Shown piece after piece: positions 1-8,608 of a stretch of DNA of 64,000 nucleotides (the stretch's first letter is position 1; each line of letters begins with the position of its first letter). The stretch comes from Bog-950 sp964631835 (GTDB taxonomy: Bacteria > Bacteroidota > Bacteroidia > Chitinophagales > LD1). Position numbers and translations under genes: made by a program. The stretch covers positions 1 through 64,000 of the forward strand of contig CAZWAD010000017.1 in assembly GCA_964631835.1 (NCBI GenBank). Reading direction: 5' to 3'. The notes under the pieces are model-generated. The model was not told the DNA's origin and did not search any database. It saw nothing but the letters and a program-made list of their open reading frames with translations.

Positions 1-55
1 GTGTGTTGTATCCCCTCTTGAGAGGGGTGCCACGAAGTGGCGGGGTGTGTTGTAT
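1..55. repeat. Interspersed palindromic repeat, left copy
   Basis: Two adjacent hairpins are visible: CCCCTCT-tg-AGAGGGG (12-27) and GCCAC-gaa-GTGGC (29-41), followed by GGGGTGTGTTGTATTTA (42-58). Related copies of the first hairpin lie at 499-514 and 630-646. This looks like a Bacteroidota intergenic palindromic repeat. The last part is one arm of a perfect inverted repeat around the neighbouring DUF559 gene. Confidence 0.7.
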
Positions 56-439
56 TTAATTATTTCCCTCCTTCTCATTCAAAATCCAAAACTCAATTTC
101 CCTCAAAACATTTACCATATCATTTCTCACTTGTACATCATCAAACCTTAAAAACCTGATTCCAAGGGCTTCTAATTCTGCTTGCCTTTTTTCATCGCGT
201 TTTACAGCTTCATCATCAAAATGAGTGAGTCCGTCAATTTCAATAGCCAGCATCAACTCCACACAAAAAAAATCAACAATATATTTTAACAGGGGCTTTT
301 GCCGGTGAAAATCATAGCCACACATTTGTTTGCCGCTTAGTTCTTTCCATAACAACACTTCGGCATACGTGCTGTCATTTCGCAGTTTTCGCGCAAGCTC
401 TTTCAGCCGCGGCTCGTAAGGAATTATTTTCCTGCGCAT
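56..439 (-). CDS. DUF559 domain (Vsr/restriction-endonuclease-like) protein
   Basis: A 127-residue protein matching the DUF559 family, which has the very-short-patch-repair/PD-(D/E)xK endonuclease fold. Family-typical segments are the N-terminal helix with RLKELARKLRN, then AEVLLWKEL, YDFHRQKPLLKYIVDFFC, the acidic strand LAIEIDGLTH and the final strand LGIRFLRFDD. The Asp in IVDFFC and the Glu/Asp of EIDG are the probable metal ligands by family analogy. Length is normal for a stand-alone DUF559 protein. The gene is monocistronic and sits between two arms of a 17-bp perfect inverted repeat (42-58 and 451-467); its stop codon lies inside the left arm. Substrate and role are unknown. Family assignment is firm; nuclease activity is inferred. 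Confidence 0.85.
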   Translation of the reverse strand: MRRKIIPYEPRLKELARKLRNDSTYAEVLLWKELSGKQMCGYDFHRQKPLLKYIVDFFCVELMLAIEIDGLTHFDDEAVKRDEKRQAELEALGIRFLRFDDVQVRNDMVNVLREIEFWILNEKEGNN

Positions 440-686
440 GCACTAAAGTATAAATACAACACACCCCTGTCAAAAACTTCAAAGCAAGTTTTTGGCATCC
501 CCTCTCGAGAGGGGATTTTAACAGCCTAAATCCGCACCGCAGCCGGCATGGGCGCAGGTAAAGTGGTGTTTGGGTGGGTGGAAGGGTAATTTGAGAATTT
601 GAGAATGGAAGAATGGAAAGCTGTATTGTCCTCCTCTTGGAGGAGGTGGCACGAAGTGACGGAAGGGCCCCGGATGGGTTTATTTT
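440..686. repeat. Intergenic region with palindromic repeat copies
   Basis: No gene is seen. It contains the right inverted-repeat arm TAAATACAACACACCCC (451-467), an 18-bp perfect palindrome TCCCCTCTCGAGAGGGGA (498-515), and a third hairpin (630-646) followed by TGGCACGAAGTGACGG, which resembles the TGCCACGAAGTGGCGG after the hairpin at position 12. A hairpin CAAAAACTT...AAGTTTTTG lies at 471-494. Confidence 0.6.
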
Positions 687-1490
687 TCATTTACTCACAT
701 ATATTTTAATAACGGGATCCCAGTAGCTGGAATAATCGAAGAATACACTGTCGGCATTTTTGAGGGCCTCTTTTTCCTCAGCCGCCCACTTATGTTTTTC
801 AGTGGCAAGCATTTCTGCTGCTTTTTTATCATGCAAATAATAAGTTCTGCCCCGCAGTTTCCCGTTTGTATAAAAAGATTCCTTTACAAGCGAATTCTTT
901 CTGAAGTACACCGTGCCGTCTTCAAGGTATGCCTCGTGTAAATACTCAGCCCCGTTAATGACTTTAGACATCATTCTGCCGCTTTTATAATACCTGCGCA
1001 CGGTATCGCCACTGGTCACCAAAAACATGTTGCCGGTATAGTACCAAGCGTTCAGCGTATCTACTTGCAGTGTATCATTTTTCAGGAGATATTTCTCTTC
1101 CAGCTTGCGGCTGCCATCGGTATAATTTGAAATCCACAAACTGTCTTTTACTCCGTCTTTATAATGACCCTCGGCCTTAATGGTTCCGTTGGCATTGTAA
1201 TAAACCCAATGGCCATCGGGGAATCCGTCTTTCATAAATCCTTCTGACTTTAATTCTTCTTTAGCCGTAAAATCTTTCACCCTACCGGTGTAAGGCTTGC
1301 TTCCGTAATGGTAAATAGCGGGTTTATAATAAAAATATTTTTTCATGAGCACATCGCCCTGGCGTTCCTCGCGGTAATATTGGGAGGAAACAAGCTGGCC
1401 GAGCCGCACTTCGCCAGGCATTTGATTACAGCTGTCAAGAAAAAAAGTAAAACAAATAACCCCTGACAGGCGAATTAGTTTGGAATACAT
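687..1490 (-). CDS. YwqK/MORN-variant repeat lipoprotein
   Basis: A 267-residue predicted lipoprotein: an N-terminal hydrophobic stretch ends in a lipobox-like FFLDSC with the acceptor Cys at about residue 21. The centre carries MORN-variant repeats of the YwqK kind, for example GFMKDGFPDGHWVYYNANG and GHYKDGVKDSLWISNYTDG (about residues 80-130), with more divergent copies after. Such repeats are common in Bacteroidota surface lipoproteins and in YwqK-family proteins, some annotated as antitoxins without experimental basis here. The start codon shares one base with the stop of the upstream gene (TGATG), so the two are very likely translationally coupled. The role is unknown. Confidence 0.7.
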   Translation of the reverse strand: MYSKLIRLSGVICFTFFLDSCNQMPGEVRLGQLVSSQYYREERQGDVLMKKYFYYKPAIYHYGSKPYTGRVKDFTAKEELKSEGFMKDGFPDGHWVYYNANGTIKAEGHYKDGVKDSLWISNYTDGSRKLEEKYLLKNDTLQVDTLNAWYYTGNMFLVTSGDTVRRYYKSGRMMSKVINGAEYLHEAYLEDGTVYFRKNSLVKESFYTNGKLRGRTYYLHDKKAAEMLATEKHKWAAEEKEALKNADSVFFDYSSYWDPVIKIYVSK

Positions 1491-3193
1491 CAGTGTGGTG
1501 TTTTGACAATTATGGTTCGGGGCGAAGGCTCGCTTGATTTTGTACGCCCCGGTGGAGGAGGCGGAGAAGGATAGAAACTACCGGTTTGCCTTTTTAAATC
1601 GCCCATTTTGTTTAGCATGTCCAGGTTATTTTTCAGTTGTATGTTGTCGGGGTCTAACTTCAATCCCCGGTTTAAGTATTCCTTAGCTTTTGCAATTTCA
1701 TATTTGCGGTAGTAATAATTATTAGCGCTGCCGTAACCCATTTCAATATACCGGTCTTCAAAATCGCTGAGTTTATTTTCGGTTGCAAACTTTTCCGCTT
1801 CCGCCAGTGCCTGGTCGCCACTGTTAATGTCATTATCGTTAAAATACACGCCTGCCCTCACCATCAGCAGTTCAAATTTCAACTTACTGGAATTTCCCTT
1901 TCCGCATATTGCATCGGTGTTGACCAGTTTTACTATGGCCGAATCAAGAGAACCTTCTTCACTTTCTTCGGCTAAGAAATATAACAGGTTTTCACTGAGT
2001 TGGTCATACATATTCTTAATCCGTATGTTCTTATCGTTGATACAGTAAGCATTCCTTATATTCTGGTAAGCCGATGCAAAATCTTTTTTGCTTACATAAC
2101 CGTAAGCGCAGGCATAGTAATAATGCTCTCTGAATTTGTTCAGCTGAACCGAATCACTCATCCACTCAAAAATATAAAGCGATATTTTTTTGAATTTGTC
2201 CAAATCATCATGCCGCATGATGAGGTCTTCTGAATTCAATACATATTTATTATACAGAAAATCGTAGTCAGTTTCACCAAAAAGCTGCGAGAAAAGAAAG
2301 AATAAATTAATGTTGGCAGAATCGGTAATGTCAAACTTTTTATTGAGCTGCACGGCCAGCGTCAACGACAGCATGTGTCCTACCTGTTTTTTAGTATTAA
2401 GGTAATAAGCCTTCATTAGCTGGCTTGATGCCTTGTCGTAATCTTCTGAGTGCATCAGTTCAACACCGGAATTATAATAATGGTAGCCAATCAGCTGCCT
2501 GATGTCAATAGTGTCTGCACTGTAAAAGTGTTTTTGGAAAAGCGCTTCCAGGTCCGACTCATTGTATTCTTTCTTTGAAATTATTTTTTGCTTGAGCAGC
2601 ATTTCAAGGTATCCCTTTTTAAACTGCTCACTATAAGCAAATGCCCCGCCAACCGGATCGGTAGTTTCAATTAACAGCTGGTTCGGGCCGGGGTTTGCTA
2701 TTATGTAAACATGGTCTGTAGTGGACCGCAGTTGATAGGGGATTCCCAGCTTTTGAAAGCTTAGCGCATATAAAGCTGAAGCAGTTACGCAGTTGTATTC
2801 ACCATTATCCAGAATTTTTTCGAAGTGGGCATCGGTAACATATTTCGTAAGCATGTTGTCATGAATTTCCTTGAAAACCGCCTTAATTAATTTGTCCCCG
2901 CTCTTGCTCTTTTGAATCGTAGCCAGCTTATCATCAAAAAAGCGATTTAGCTTTATCCGTAAATTTCCTGCTTTGGATTCATTGGCAGTGCTGTCTAAAC
3001 AAAGTAGAAAGCTAAGCGGGTCAAAAATGTTTTTCGAGCTTAATCCTATAAACTGACTTTTTTCAAAAGCTGATGAATACTTTATCAGGTTTAAATCAAT
3101 ACGGTTTGAATCTGCAGCGGCAAATCCAGTTAGGCCGGCAGCTGTGATTACAACAAACGAAAATATTTTTGCGGATAAAGAGCGGTGCACCAC
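1490..3193 (-). CDS. Secreted TPR protein with transglutaminase-like N-terminal domain
   Basis: A 567-residue protein starting at GTG, with a signal peptide ending near FAAADS. Residues 100-185 resemble a transglutaminase-like fold: NGEYNCVTASALYALSFQKL (Cys135), then DHVYII (His161) and ETTDP (Asp179), a possible Cys-His-Asp triad. The rest is helical with TPR-like units, clearest near ALAEAEKFATENKLSDF and AKEYLNRGLKLDPDNIQL (about 455-530). The C-terminus is proline-rich (SPPPPPG). It is the first gene of a two-gene unit with the YwqK-like lipoprotein. Peptidase or crosslinking activity is inferred only; the domain may be inactive. Confidence 0.6.
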   Translation of the reverse strand: MVHRSLSAKIFSFVVITAAGLTGFAAADSNRIDLNLIKYSSAFEKSQFIGLSSKNIFDPLSFLLCLDSTANESKAGNLRIKLNRFFDDKLATIQKSKSGDKLIKAVFKEIHDNMLTKYVTDAHFEKILDNGEYNCVTASALYALSFQKLGIPYQLRSTTDHVYIIANPGPNQLLIETTDPVGGAFAYSEQFKKGYLEMLLKQKIISKKEYNESDLEALFQKHFYSADTIDIRQLIGYHYYNSGVELMHSEDYDKASSQLMKAYYLNTKKQVGHMLSLTLAVQLNKKFDITDSANINLFFLFSQLFGETDYDFLYNKYVLNSEDLIMRHDDLDKFKKISLYIFEWMSDSVQLNKFREHYYYACAYGYVSKKDFASAYQNIRNAYCINDKNIRIKNMYDQLSENLLYFLAEESEEGSLDSAIVKLVNTDAICGKGNSSKLKFELLMVRAGVYFNDNDINSGDQALAEAEKFATENKLSDFEDRYIEMGYGSANNYYYRKYEIAKAKEYLNRGLKLDPDNIQLKNNLDMLNKMGDLKRQTGSFYPSPPPPPGRTKSSEPSPRTIIVKTPH

Positions 3194-3500
3194 GGGTAAA
3201 ATGAAGTATCTAAAATATAATTTTCAATGAAATCAGGGGAACATTATAAAACATTAAAACCCTATGCGGAAATTGTAAATTACTTTTGAGAAGGAAAGTC
3301 CTGCTGCCGTAAACGAGATAGAGGTGAGTTGTATTCTTGTAAGTATCCTTCTTAGCATATATTTTATTTCAGTTTTGATTAGAACTCAATCATGATTTGC
3401 ACCAATCTTATAACCGAAAAAATGACACAACCATAACAATTCTTTTTTCGTCTTATCAGTTATTGAATTTACTTTTACCTATCACTAAAATCAAATTACC
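3194..3500 (+). promoter_or_regulatory. Divergent intergenic region with a -7-like TACTTTTG
   Basis: No gene is seen. A perfect TAnnTTTG (TACTTTTG) lies at 3281-3288, about 210 nt before the T9SS gene, and a near match TACTTTTA lies about 20 nt before that gene's start codon. Neither has a clear TTTG at the right distance, so which one is used is uncertain. Confidence 0.3.
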
Positions 3501-5414
3501 ATGAAAACAAAAATTCTCACTCTCGCTCTCTTACTTACAACAACCTTTACTTTCGCCCAGTACTGCGGACATACCGGAAATCCATCAGGGCCTTCGCATT
3601 GCACTCCTACCGGTATTCTTACTACTTCGGGTTTTACTCCTAATGAGGATATCCCTTGTATAATCAGAGGGCAGAGTATTAATCTTGTTATCCAGTTTAA
3701 AAATTTCGATACTTTAATGGTTGGCGGAACATTGGTTACAGTCAATACATTACGCTTTGATAGCATAGGTAACTTACCATCCGGTTTATGCTGGGCAACT
3801 AATAAATCTAACAACACTTTTTCGAACCAGGAGGATGGTTGCATTCATATATCGGGAGTTACTTATGCTCAGCCCGGACAATACAAGCTTAGGTTACATG
3901 CCGGAATAGATGTTGGGCTCGGTTTTCCGATTACAGTTGATTTAGATGCAACAGGGCGAAAATTATATGTCAGGGTGGTGGATCAGTCTTTCCCGTTTTG
4001 TCCCGAAGTTGATACCTCGCAAACAAGTACTACCCCGGTTATAACTTATGGCAACACATTTACTAACTCAGCCGAAGTAAAAGGGAAATTATATTTTGAT
4101 GTCAACCAAAACCAGGCTTTTGATGTTGGAGAACAACCGGTGAGCGGTCAACTTGTTTCTATCGGAAATGGCTATATGGCTATAACTAACTCCATCGGAA
4201 ATTATTTAGCCTATCCTTTACCGGGGGTAATAGATATAACACCGCAGCTGTCGGGCAATATAGCCACATTCCTGTTTAATCCGGATACCATCACGCTGAG
4301 CGTAGATAGTGGTGTAAGTTATCCCGGTAATGATTTTGGTATATTAGCTCCTCCCGGTTTCTGCCATGGTTCTATAAATATTATTGCTCATAACCCGTCA
4401 CCGCGACCTGGCTTTATAAACTCAGTAACTGTTCGCTTTAATAATGAGATTTCCGCTACCCCCGTTTCTGAAACAATTTGGTTTTCGTACGATGCAAGAC
4501 AAAGCTTTGTAAGTGCCAATCCCGCTCCTTCAACCGTTGACACTTCAAATCATTTAGTTTCATGGAACATATCCAATATTAACAGCGGCAGCTCGTGGAG
4601 TGCTTTGGTAATTCTTCGCACTCCGGTAAGCGTGTCTTTAGGTACAGTCTTAAACCACTCGGCCTGGATTGTAGGTACAACCTGTACATCGCTTGAAATG
4701 CTGTCAGTAGAGGAGCAAGTTACCGTTGTAGGTTCTTGCGACCCTAACGATAAAGCCGTGTCACCGGTGGGCGAAGCACCGGGCGGAAGAATTCTGCCTG
4801 ATTCTAAACTTAACTATACCATCCGCTTTCAAAACACAGGAACTTACTTAGCTGAAAATGTAAATATCATTGATACTATTTCAAATTACTTAGATATTTC
4901 CACACTGCGGGTTCTTGCTGCTTCGCATAATTATGAAGTGATTATCCGGGGCAGAGAAGCTACTTTTCGGTTCAGCCAAATCAATTTACCCGACAGCTTT
5001 TCAAACGAACCGCTGAGCCACGGGTATATCAAATATTCTGTTGAAACCGCTGCAGGTTTTGTACAGGGAAGCGTGGTTCAAAACCGTGCAGATATTTATT
5101 TCGATTTCAATGCACCGGTACTGACAAATACAACGGTAAATACAGCAGATAACTTTGTAGGGCTTACGGATTTTAGTCCGGGTGAAAGGTCAGTTACTGT
5201 ATATCCTAATCCTGCCTCCGGAAAGCTGACCGTCAGCAGCGGCAACATACCGGTGGAGTTCATTCGCATAACCAGTATCAGCGGCAGAATAATAACGGAG
5301 GTAATGCGGCCTGAAGACAATACTGTTGATATCAGCTTGTTGTCCCCTGGCATCTACATTGCTGAAATAAAAACCCGCGAACAAACCCAGCGTGTAAAGT
5401 GGGTGAAGATGTAA
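3501..5414 (+). CDS. T9SS-secreted surface protein with DUF11-like repeat domain
   Basis: A 637-residue protein with a clear signal peptide (MKTKILTLALLLTTTFTFAQ). The N-terminal module (about 21-170) is cysteine-rich and homologous to the start of the 1219-residue adhesin at 41889-45548: both have CTPxG, an LPxGLCW segment, GCIxIxG and PGQYKxR. A small SdrD-B-like segment follows (VKGKLYFDVNQNQAFDVGEQ), then a conserved-repeat domain beginning GSCDPNDKAVSPVGE (about 410-545) of the kind seen before many Bacteroidota sorting domains. The last ~80 residues are a type A T9SS sorting domain (VTVYPNPASGKLTV ... LSPGIYIAEI). It is probably exported and anchored or released at the surface. Ligand unknown. 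Confidence 0.8.
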   Translation: MKTKILTLALLLTTTFTFAQYCGHTGNPSGPSHCTPTGILTTSGFTPNEDIPCIIRGQSINLVIQFKNFDTLMVGGTLVTVNTLRFDSIGNLPSGLCWATNKSNNTFSNQEDGCIHISGVTYAQPGQYKLRLHAGIDVGLGFPITVDLDATGRKLYVRVVDQSFPFCPEVDTSQTSTTPVITYGNTFTNSAEVKGKLYFDVNQNQAFDVGEQPVSGQLVSIGNGYMAITNSIGNYLAYPLPGVIDITPQLSGNIATFLFNPDTITLSVDSGVSYPGNDFGILAPPGFCHGSINIIAHNPSPRPGFINSVTVRFNNEISATPVSETIWFSYDARQSFVSANPAPSTVDTSNHLVSWNISNINSGSSWSALVILRTPVSVSLGTVLNHSAWIVGTTCTSLEMLSVEEQVTVVGSCDPNDKAVSPVGEAPGGRILPDSKLNYTIRFQNTGTYLAENVNIIDTISNYLDISTLRVLAASHNYEVIIRGREATFRFSQINLPDSFSNEPLSHGYIKYSVETAAGFVQGSVVQNRADIYFDFNAPVLTNTTVNTADNFVGLTDFSPGERSVTVYPNPASGKLTVSSGNIPVEFIRITSISGRIITEVMRPEDNTVDISLLSPGIYIAEIKTREQTQRVKWVKM

Positions 5415-5453
5415 CAAACACAGCCGGCAAAGTAGTGTTCGGGTGGGTTCCTC

Positions 5454-5765
5454 TGTCATCCTGAGCCCCACGTCTCGCGGGACGAAGGAACTTGTATTTG
5501 CATTCAATACAAGTTGTTTCACTCCGTAAACTCCACTCAACATGACAGGCTTCTGTGGGTTGCATTGTCATCCTGAGCCCCGCGTCTCGCGGGGCGAAGG
5601 AACCTGTATTTGCATTTAATACAAGTTGTTTCACTCCGTAAACTCCGCTCAACATGACAGTCTTCTGTGCGCTGCATTGTCATCCTGTGTCCCGCGTCTC
5701 GCGGGGCGAAGGAACCCGCCTCTGTCATCCTGAACTCAGCGCAGCGGAGCCGAAGCACCCCTTGG
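5454..5765. repeat. Tandem TGTCAT palindromic elements (two 112-bp units plus partial copies)
   Basis: Two nearly identical 112-bp units (5454-5565 and 5566-5677) are followed by truncated copies at 5678 and about 5724. Each begins TGTCATCCTGAGC and carries GCTCAACATGACA about 80 bp later, which forms terminal inverted repeats, with an internal hairpin of the type TTGTATT...AATACAA. The same element occurs singly at 19931-20018. These look like MITE/REP-type non-coding elements; short ORFs across them are repeat artefacts. Confidence 0.75.
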
Positions 5766-5773
5766 TCTGCCCT

Positions 5774-6919
5774 CTACTCAAACGTATACGTCTTCTTATT
5801 ACACCATATTTTGGTTTGGTAGGGCTGTATGGAGTATGAAACCGCCTCGTTCCAAAGGGTAAACTTCTTAACCATTTGGTCGCTTACCTCAACCTGCTCG
5901 CCATAGTAAAACGCCTTAAGGCGCAAGTTTATATCGTGGTAAACAATAATGTTGTTGTCAATTTCAACACTCTGTGGTACGTAGCGCTCCAGCCAGTATT
6001 TTTTGCCCTTGTACCAGCACCAGAAATTATTGCCCTTGTCCACCCATGCAATCAGGTTTTCCTTTACGAGCATGTTGGCAGGGCGGTCCTCAACCAAAAT
6101 AGTTTGCTCCCCTTTGTAATAGACCGCTAATTGTTTGAGTTGGGTCATATATGCGGCAAACCCCTCTCCGCTCCAATAGCCGAAACTCAAACCAACATCA
6201 ATAACAGGAAAAACTGTTGATGGTTTAAATGATGTGATTGCAATATTAGGAGTTGGTATGGTACTTTCGCTTAACACCCCATCGTGAAAAAACTTCAGGT
6301 AGTCGTACATATCTATATACACCATCATATCGCGGTTCACCAAAAAATTAGGGGGCTCATACACCTCCAGCGTTTTTATTTCCCCTTGGTAAAAAACCTT
6401 GAAGTTGCCGTTGCGGTCAATATAGGCAAACATATTGTCGCCCGCTTTGGCGCGCCTTATCTCGGTGCGCTCCAGAATCTGGGTGGTTCCGTTGTAAAAA
6501 ATATTGAGTTCGCCTAAGGCATTAGTCCAGGCAACCAGGCTGTCGGAATAATACAGCGAATCCATATCGGGGCGGAAAAAATTTTCGAGCAGTTTAAACT
6601 CATTGTTGTAAAGCACCTTAATCTGGTTGAAGTTCTGATACAGCATCCAGTTGTCGGTCATGTAATAATTGGGGGCGTTATCAGCTATTGTAAAAATCTG
6701 CCCTTTGAAATAAACCTTCATACGCCCGTTTTGCCCCACATAAGCCACCACATTGTTTCTGCCCACTTTTATGCTTTGCAGCGGCAGGTTTTCGATATAG
6801 TTCGACTGCCCCGCGTCAAACAGGTAAACAAAGTTGTTGAAGTCCTGAAACGGAACTATACATTGAGCATAAACGCTCAGAAAGGAGAGGAACAGCAGGG
6901 CTGAAAAAACATGTTTCAT
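5774..6919 (-). CDS. Secreted protein with repeated propeller-like strands, unknown function
   Basis: A 381-residue protein. The ATG at 6919 is chosen because it begins a clean signal peptide (MKHVFSALLFLSFLSVYAQ); a longer reading frame upstream adds 44 residues with no export signal. The mature protein is a run of about eight degenerate units of roughly 40 residues built on NxxVAYVxxNGxxKVFYxGE, for example VAYVGQNGRMKVYFKGQ, FAYIDRNGNFKVFYQGE and IAWVDKGNNFWCWYKGK. The spacing and strand pattern suggest a beta-propeller. No catalytic motif is seen. It is monocistronic, and TGTCAT repeats lie just beyond its 3' end. I do not recognise the family. Confidence 0.6.
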   Translation of the reverse strand: MKHVFSALLFLSFLSVYAQCIVPFQDFNNFVYLFDAGQSNYIENLPLQSIKVGRNNVVAYVGQNGRMKVYFKGQIFTIADNAPNYYMTDNWMLYQNFNQIKVLYNNEFKLLENFFRPDMDSLYYSDSLVAWTNALGELNIFYNGTTQILERTEIRRAKAGDNMFAYIDRNGNFKVFYQGEIKTLEVYEPPNFLVNRDMMVYIDMYDYLKFFHDGVLSESTIPTPNIAITSFKPSTVFPVIDVGLSFGYWSGEGFAAYMTQLKQLAVYYKGEQTILVEDRPANMLVKENLIAWVDKGNNFWCWYKGKKYWLERYVPQSVEIDNNIIVYHDINLRLKAFYYGEQVEVSDQMVKKFTLWNEAVSYSIQPYQTKIWCNKKTYTFE

Positions 6920-7098
6920 GAAGTAATCGGCATCAAAGGTGACTGCAATAAACGGAAAAACAAAACGCGCATTGTTTCTTTCTGAATATTTAAGCGATTT
7001 TTTTGATGGCTCATGCAACCGAAGGGTATGCCAAAGCCATCTTATATACAACTATTCGGAAAACCTCCCCGTTTTTTTGATAGTTACCCCAAACAAAG

Positions 7099-7128
7099 AA
7101 TCCCTCGTTCGTAACGGGGGATTTTTTT
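7099..7128 (+). terminator. Terminator-like hairpin with no gene upstream
   Basis: AATCCCTCGTT / AACGGGGGATT can form an 11-bp stem with a CGT loop and one G-T pair, followed by seven T. On the + strand this is a textbook intrinsic terminator, yet the only upstream gene is on the other strand. Confidence 0.55.
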
Positions 7129-7291
7129 ACGGGTGAATGAACAGCCCCGGAACTAAAAGAAAAATATCAGGTTGAACCTTGCGGTACATTTTCTGCCATG
7201 AACAGCTTCGTCAGGTTCAGCGGGGCAGGCGTATTTCTGCTTTGAGGCAGCCAGTTTTTGTCTCTTCTGAATAAAGAAGCATTTTAGCCCG

Positions 7292-8587
7292 ATGTTACGC
7301 CAAACAGGTTACCGCTTCACCAACTGGGCAAAGAACGAAAGCTGCACCGCGCAGAATTTCTTCCAGCCCGAAACCGAAGAACAAATTGTTGAATTGGTAC
7401 AAGCAGGCAGCAAAATCCGTGTTGTAGGAACCGGTCATTCATGGAATGACATTTGCCTGAGCCCCGATACCCTTATCAATTTCGACCGTTATAATAATGT
7501 TCTTCACCTCAACCGGGAAAAACTGCAGCTAAAAGTTCAGCCCGGCATCAAGCTGTGGCAGTTGAATGAATATTTAGATAGCCATGGTTTGGCTTTGGCT
7601 AATCTCGGTTCTGTTTCGGAGCAGTCGCTGGCTGGCGCTGTTTCCACTGGTACGCACGGCTCAGGAATAAACTATCAAATCCTAGGTTCACAAATGGAGG
7701 AGTTCACGCTCATTAAATCTTCCGGTGAGAAGACAACCCTGCATCGGGAAAGGGATAAAGACTTGTTCAATATGTGCGTGGTCAACCTCGGCTGTTTGGG
7801 TATTATTTCCGAAATCACTTTGAATGTGGTTCCTGCTTTCCGTCTGCGCGACCTTACCTTTGTTATGCCTTTCGATGAGGCTCTTGAAAGGCTCGATGAG
7901 TTCATTCACCAAACCGACCACTTTAAAATGTGGTGGTTTCCGCATACCGAACGTATGGTTATTTACCGGTATTCGAGAACCAGCGAACAACCAAACGACT
8001 CCAAAGTCCGTCAATGGTTTATGGACGAATTTATTTCCGTCAACATGTATCGCCTGCTTTTAAAAATCGGCAGCATCAACCGCCATTGGCGCATAGGCAT
8101 CAACAAATCGCTGGTAAAAAACTTCATAACCCCACTCGACCGCATCGAGAAAAGCTACAAAGTGTTTAATGTTCCCGAACCTCCTCTTCACCGCGAAACC
8201 GAGTGGGCGTTTGATATCTCGGTGGCAAAAGAACTGCTTCGGGAATACAAAAATATGATTAACTCATCGGTTCACCGGCTTAACTTTATACAGGAAATCC
8301 GCTTTGCCAAAGCCGATAATTTTACCTTGAGCGGATGTTACGGAAGGGATACCATATGGCTTGGCGCTTACAACGCTGATAAATTTGGCTGGAATGAGCT
8401 GCTTTCCGCTTTTGAATCGCTGGCAAAGAAATCAGGAGGGAGGCCGCACTGGGGCAAAGAGTTTAATGCGGATAAGGAATACTTCAGGTCAGCTTACCCG
8501 AAGTATGAAGAATTTAATTCCCTTCGAAAACAATTTGACCCCGGGCAGAAGTTTACCAACAGGTTTATTTCAAATATATTTTCATAA
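7292..8587 (+). CDS. FAD-linked oxidase, D-arabinono-1,4-lactone/L-gulonolactone oxidase family
   Basis: A 431-residue protein with the VAO/PCMH-type FAD domain at residues 20-180: FFQPETEEQIVELVQ, then VVGTGHSWND with His49 in the position that often carries the flavin, QPGIKLWQLNEYL and GAVSTGTHGSG. The C-terminal half is the ALO substrate domain, ending with the diagnostic HWGKEF (near residue 387) and FDPGQKFTN. Family members oxidise aldonolactones or alditols with oxygen; bacterial ones include xylitol and sorbitol oxidases, so the substrate is not settled. No signal peptide. It precedes a small secreted YciI-like protein on the same strand (21-nt gap). Family call is firm, substrate unknown. 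Confidence 0.85.
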   Translation: MLRQTGYRFTNWAKNESCTAQNFFQPETEEQIVELVQAGSKIRVVGTGHSWNDICLSPDTLINFDRYNNVLHLNREKLQLKVQPGIKLWQLNEYLDSHGLALANLGSVSEQSLAGAVSTGTHGSGINYQILGSQMEEFTLIKSSGEKTTLHRERDKDLFNMCVVNLGCLGIISEITLNVVPAFRLRDLTFVMPFDEALERLDEFIHQTDHFKMWWFPHTERMVIYRYSRTSEQPNDSKVRQWFMDEFISVNMYRLLLKIGSINRHWRIGINKSLVKNFITPLDRIEKSYKVFNVPEPPLHRETEWAFDISVAKELLREYKNMINSSVHRLNFIQEIRFAKADNFTLSGCYGRDTIWLGAYNADKFGWNELLSAFESLAKKSGGRPHWGKEFNADKEYFRSAYPKYEEFNSLRKQFDPGQKFTNRFISNIFS

Positions 8588-8608
8588 GTCTCCGCTTAAA
8601 CTAACACC

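Noticed and set aside
530..590. Coding remnant shared with 5415-5450 (CAGCCGGCA ... GGTAAAGTRGTGTTYGGGTGGG)
   Set aside because: The similarity is short and no reading frame is kept beyond about ten codons in either copy.
5190..5758. Several short minus-strand frames over the TGTCAT repeats
   Set aside because: They are nearly identical to each other because they lie in repeat copies, and they contain no start context or domain.
7160..7230. Riboswitch-like repeat of TCAGGTT before the ALO gene
   Set aside because: Two short direct copies only; no known riboswitch core could be drawn.
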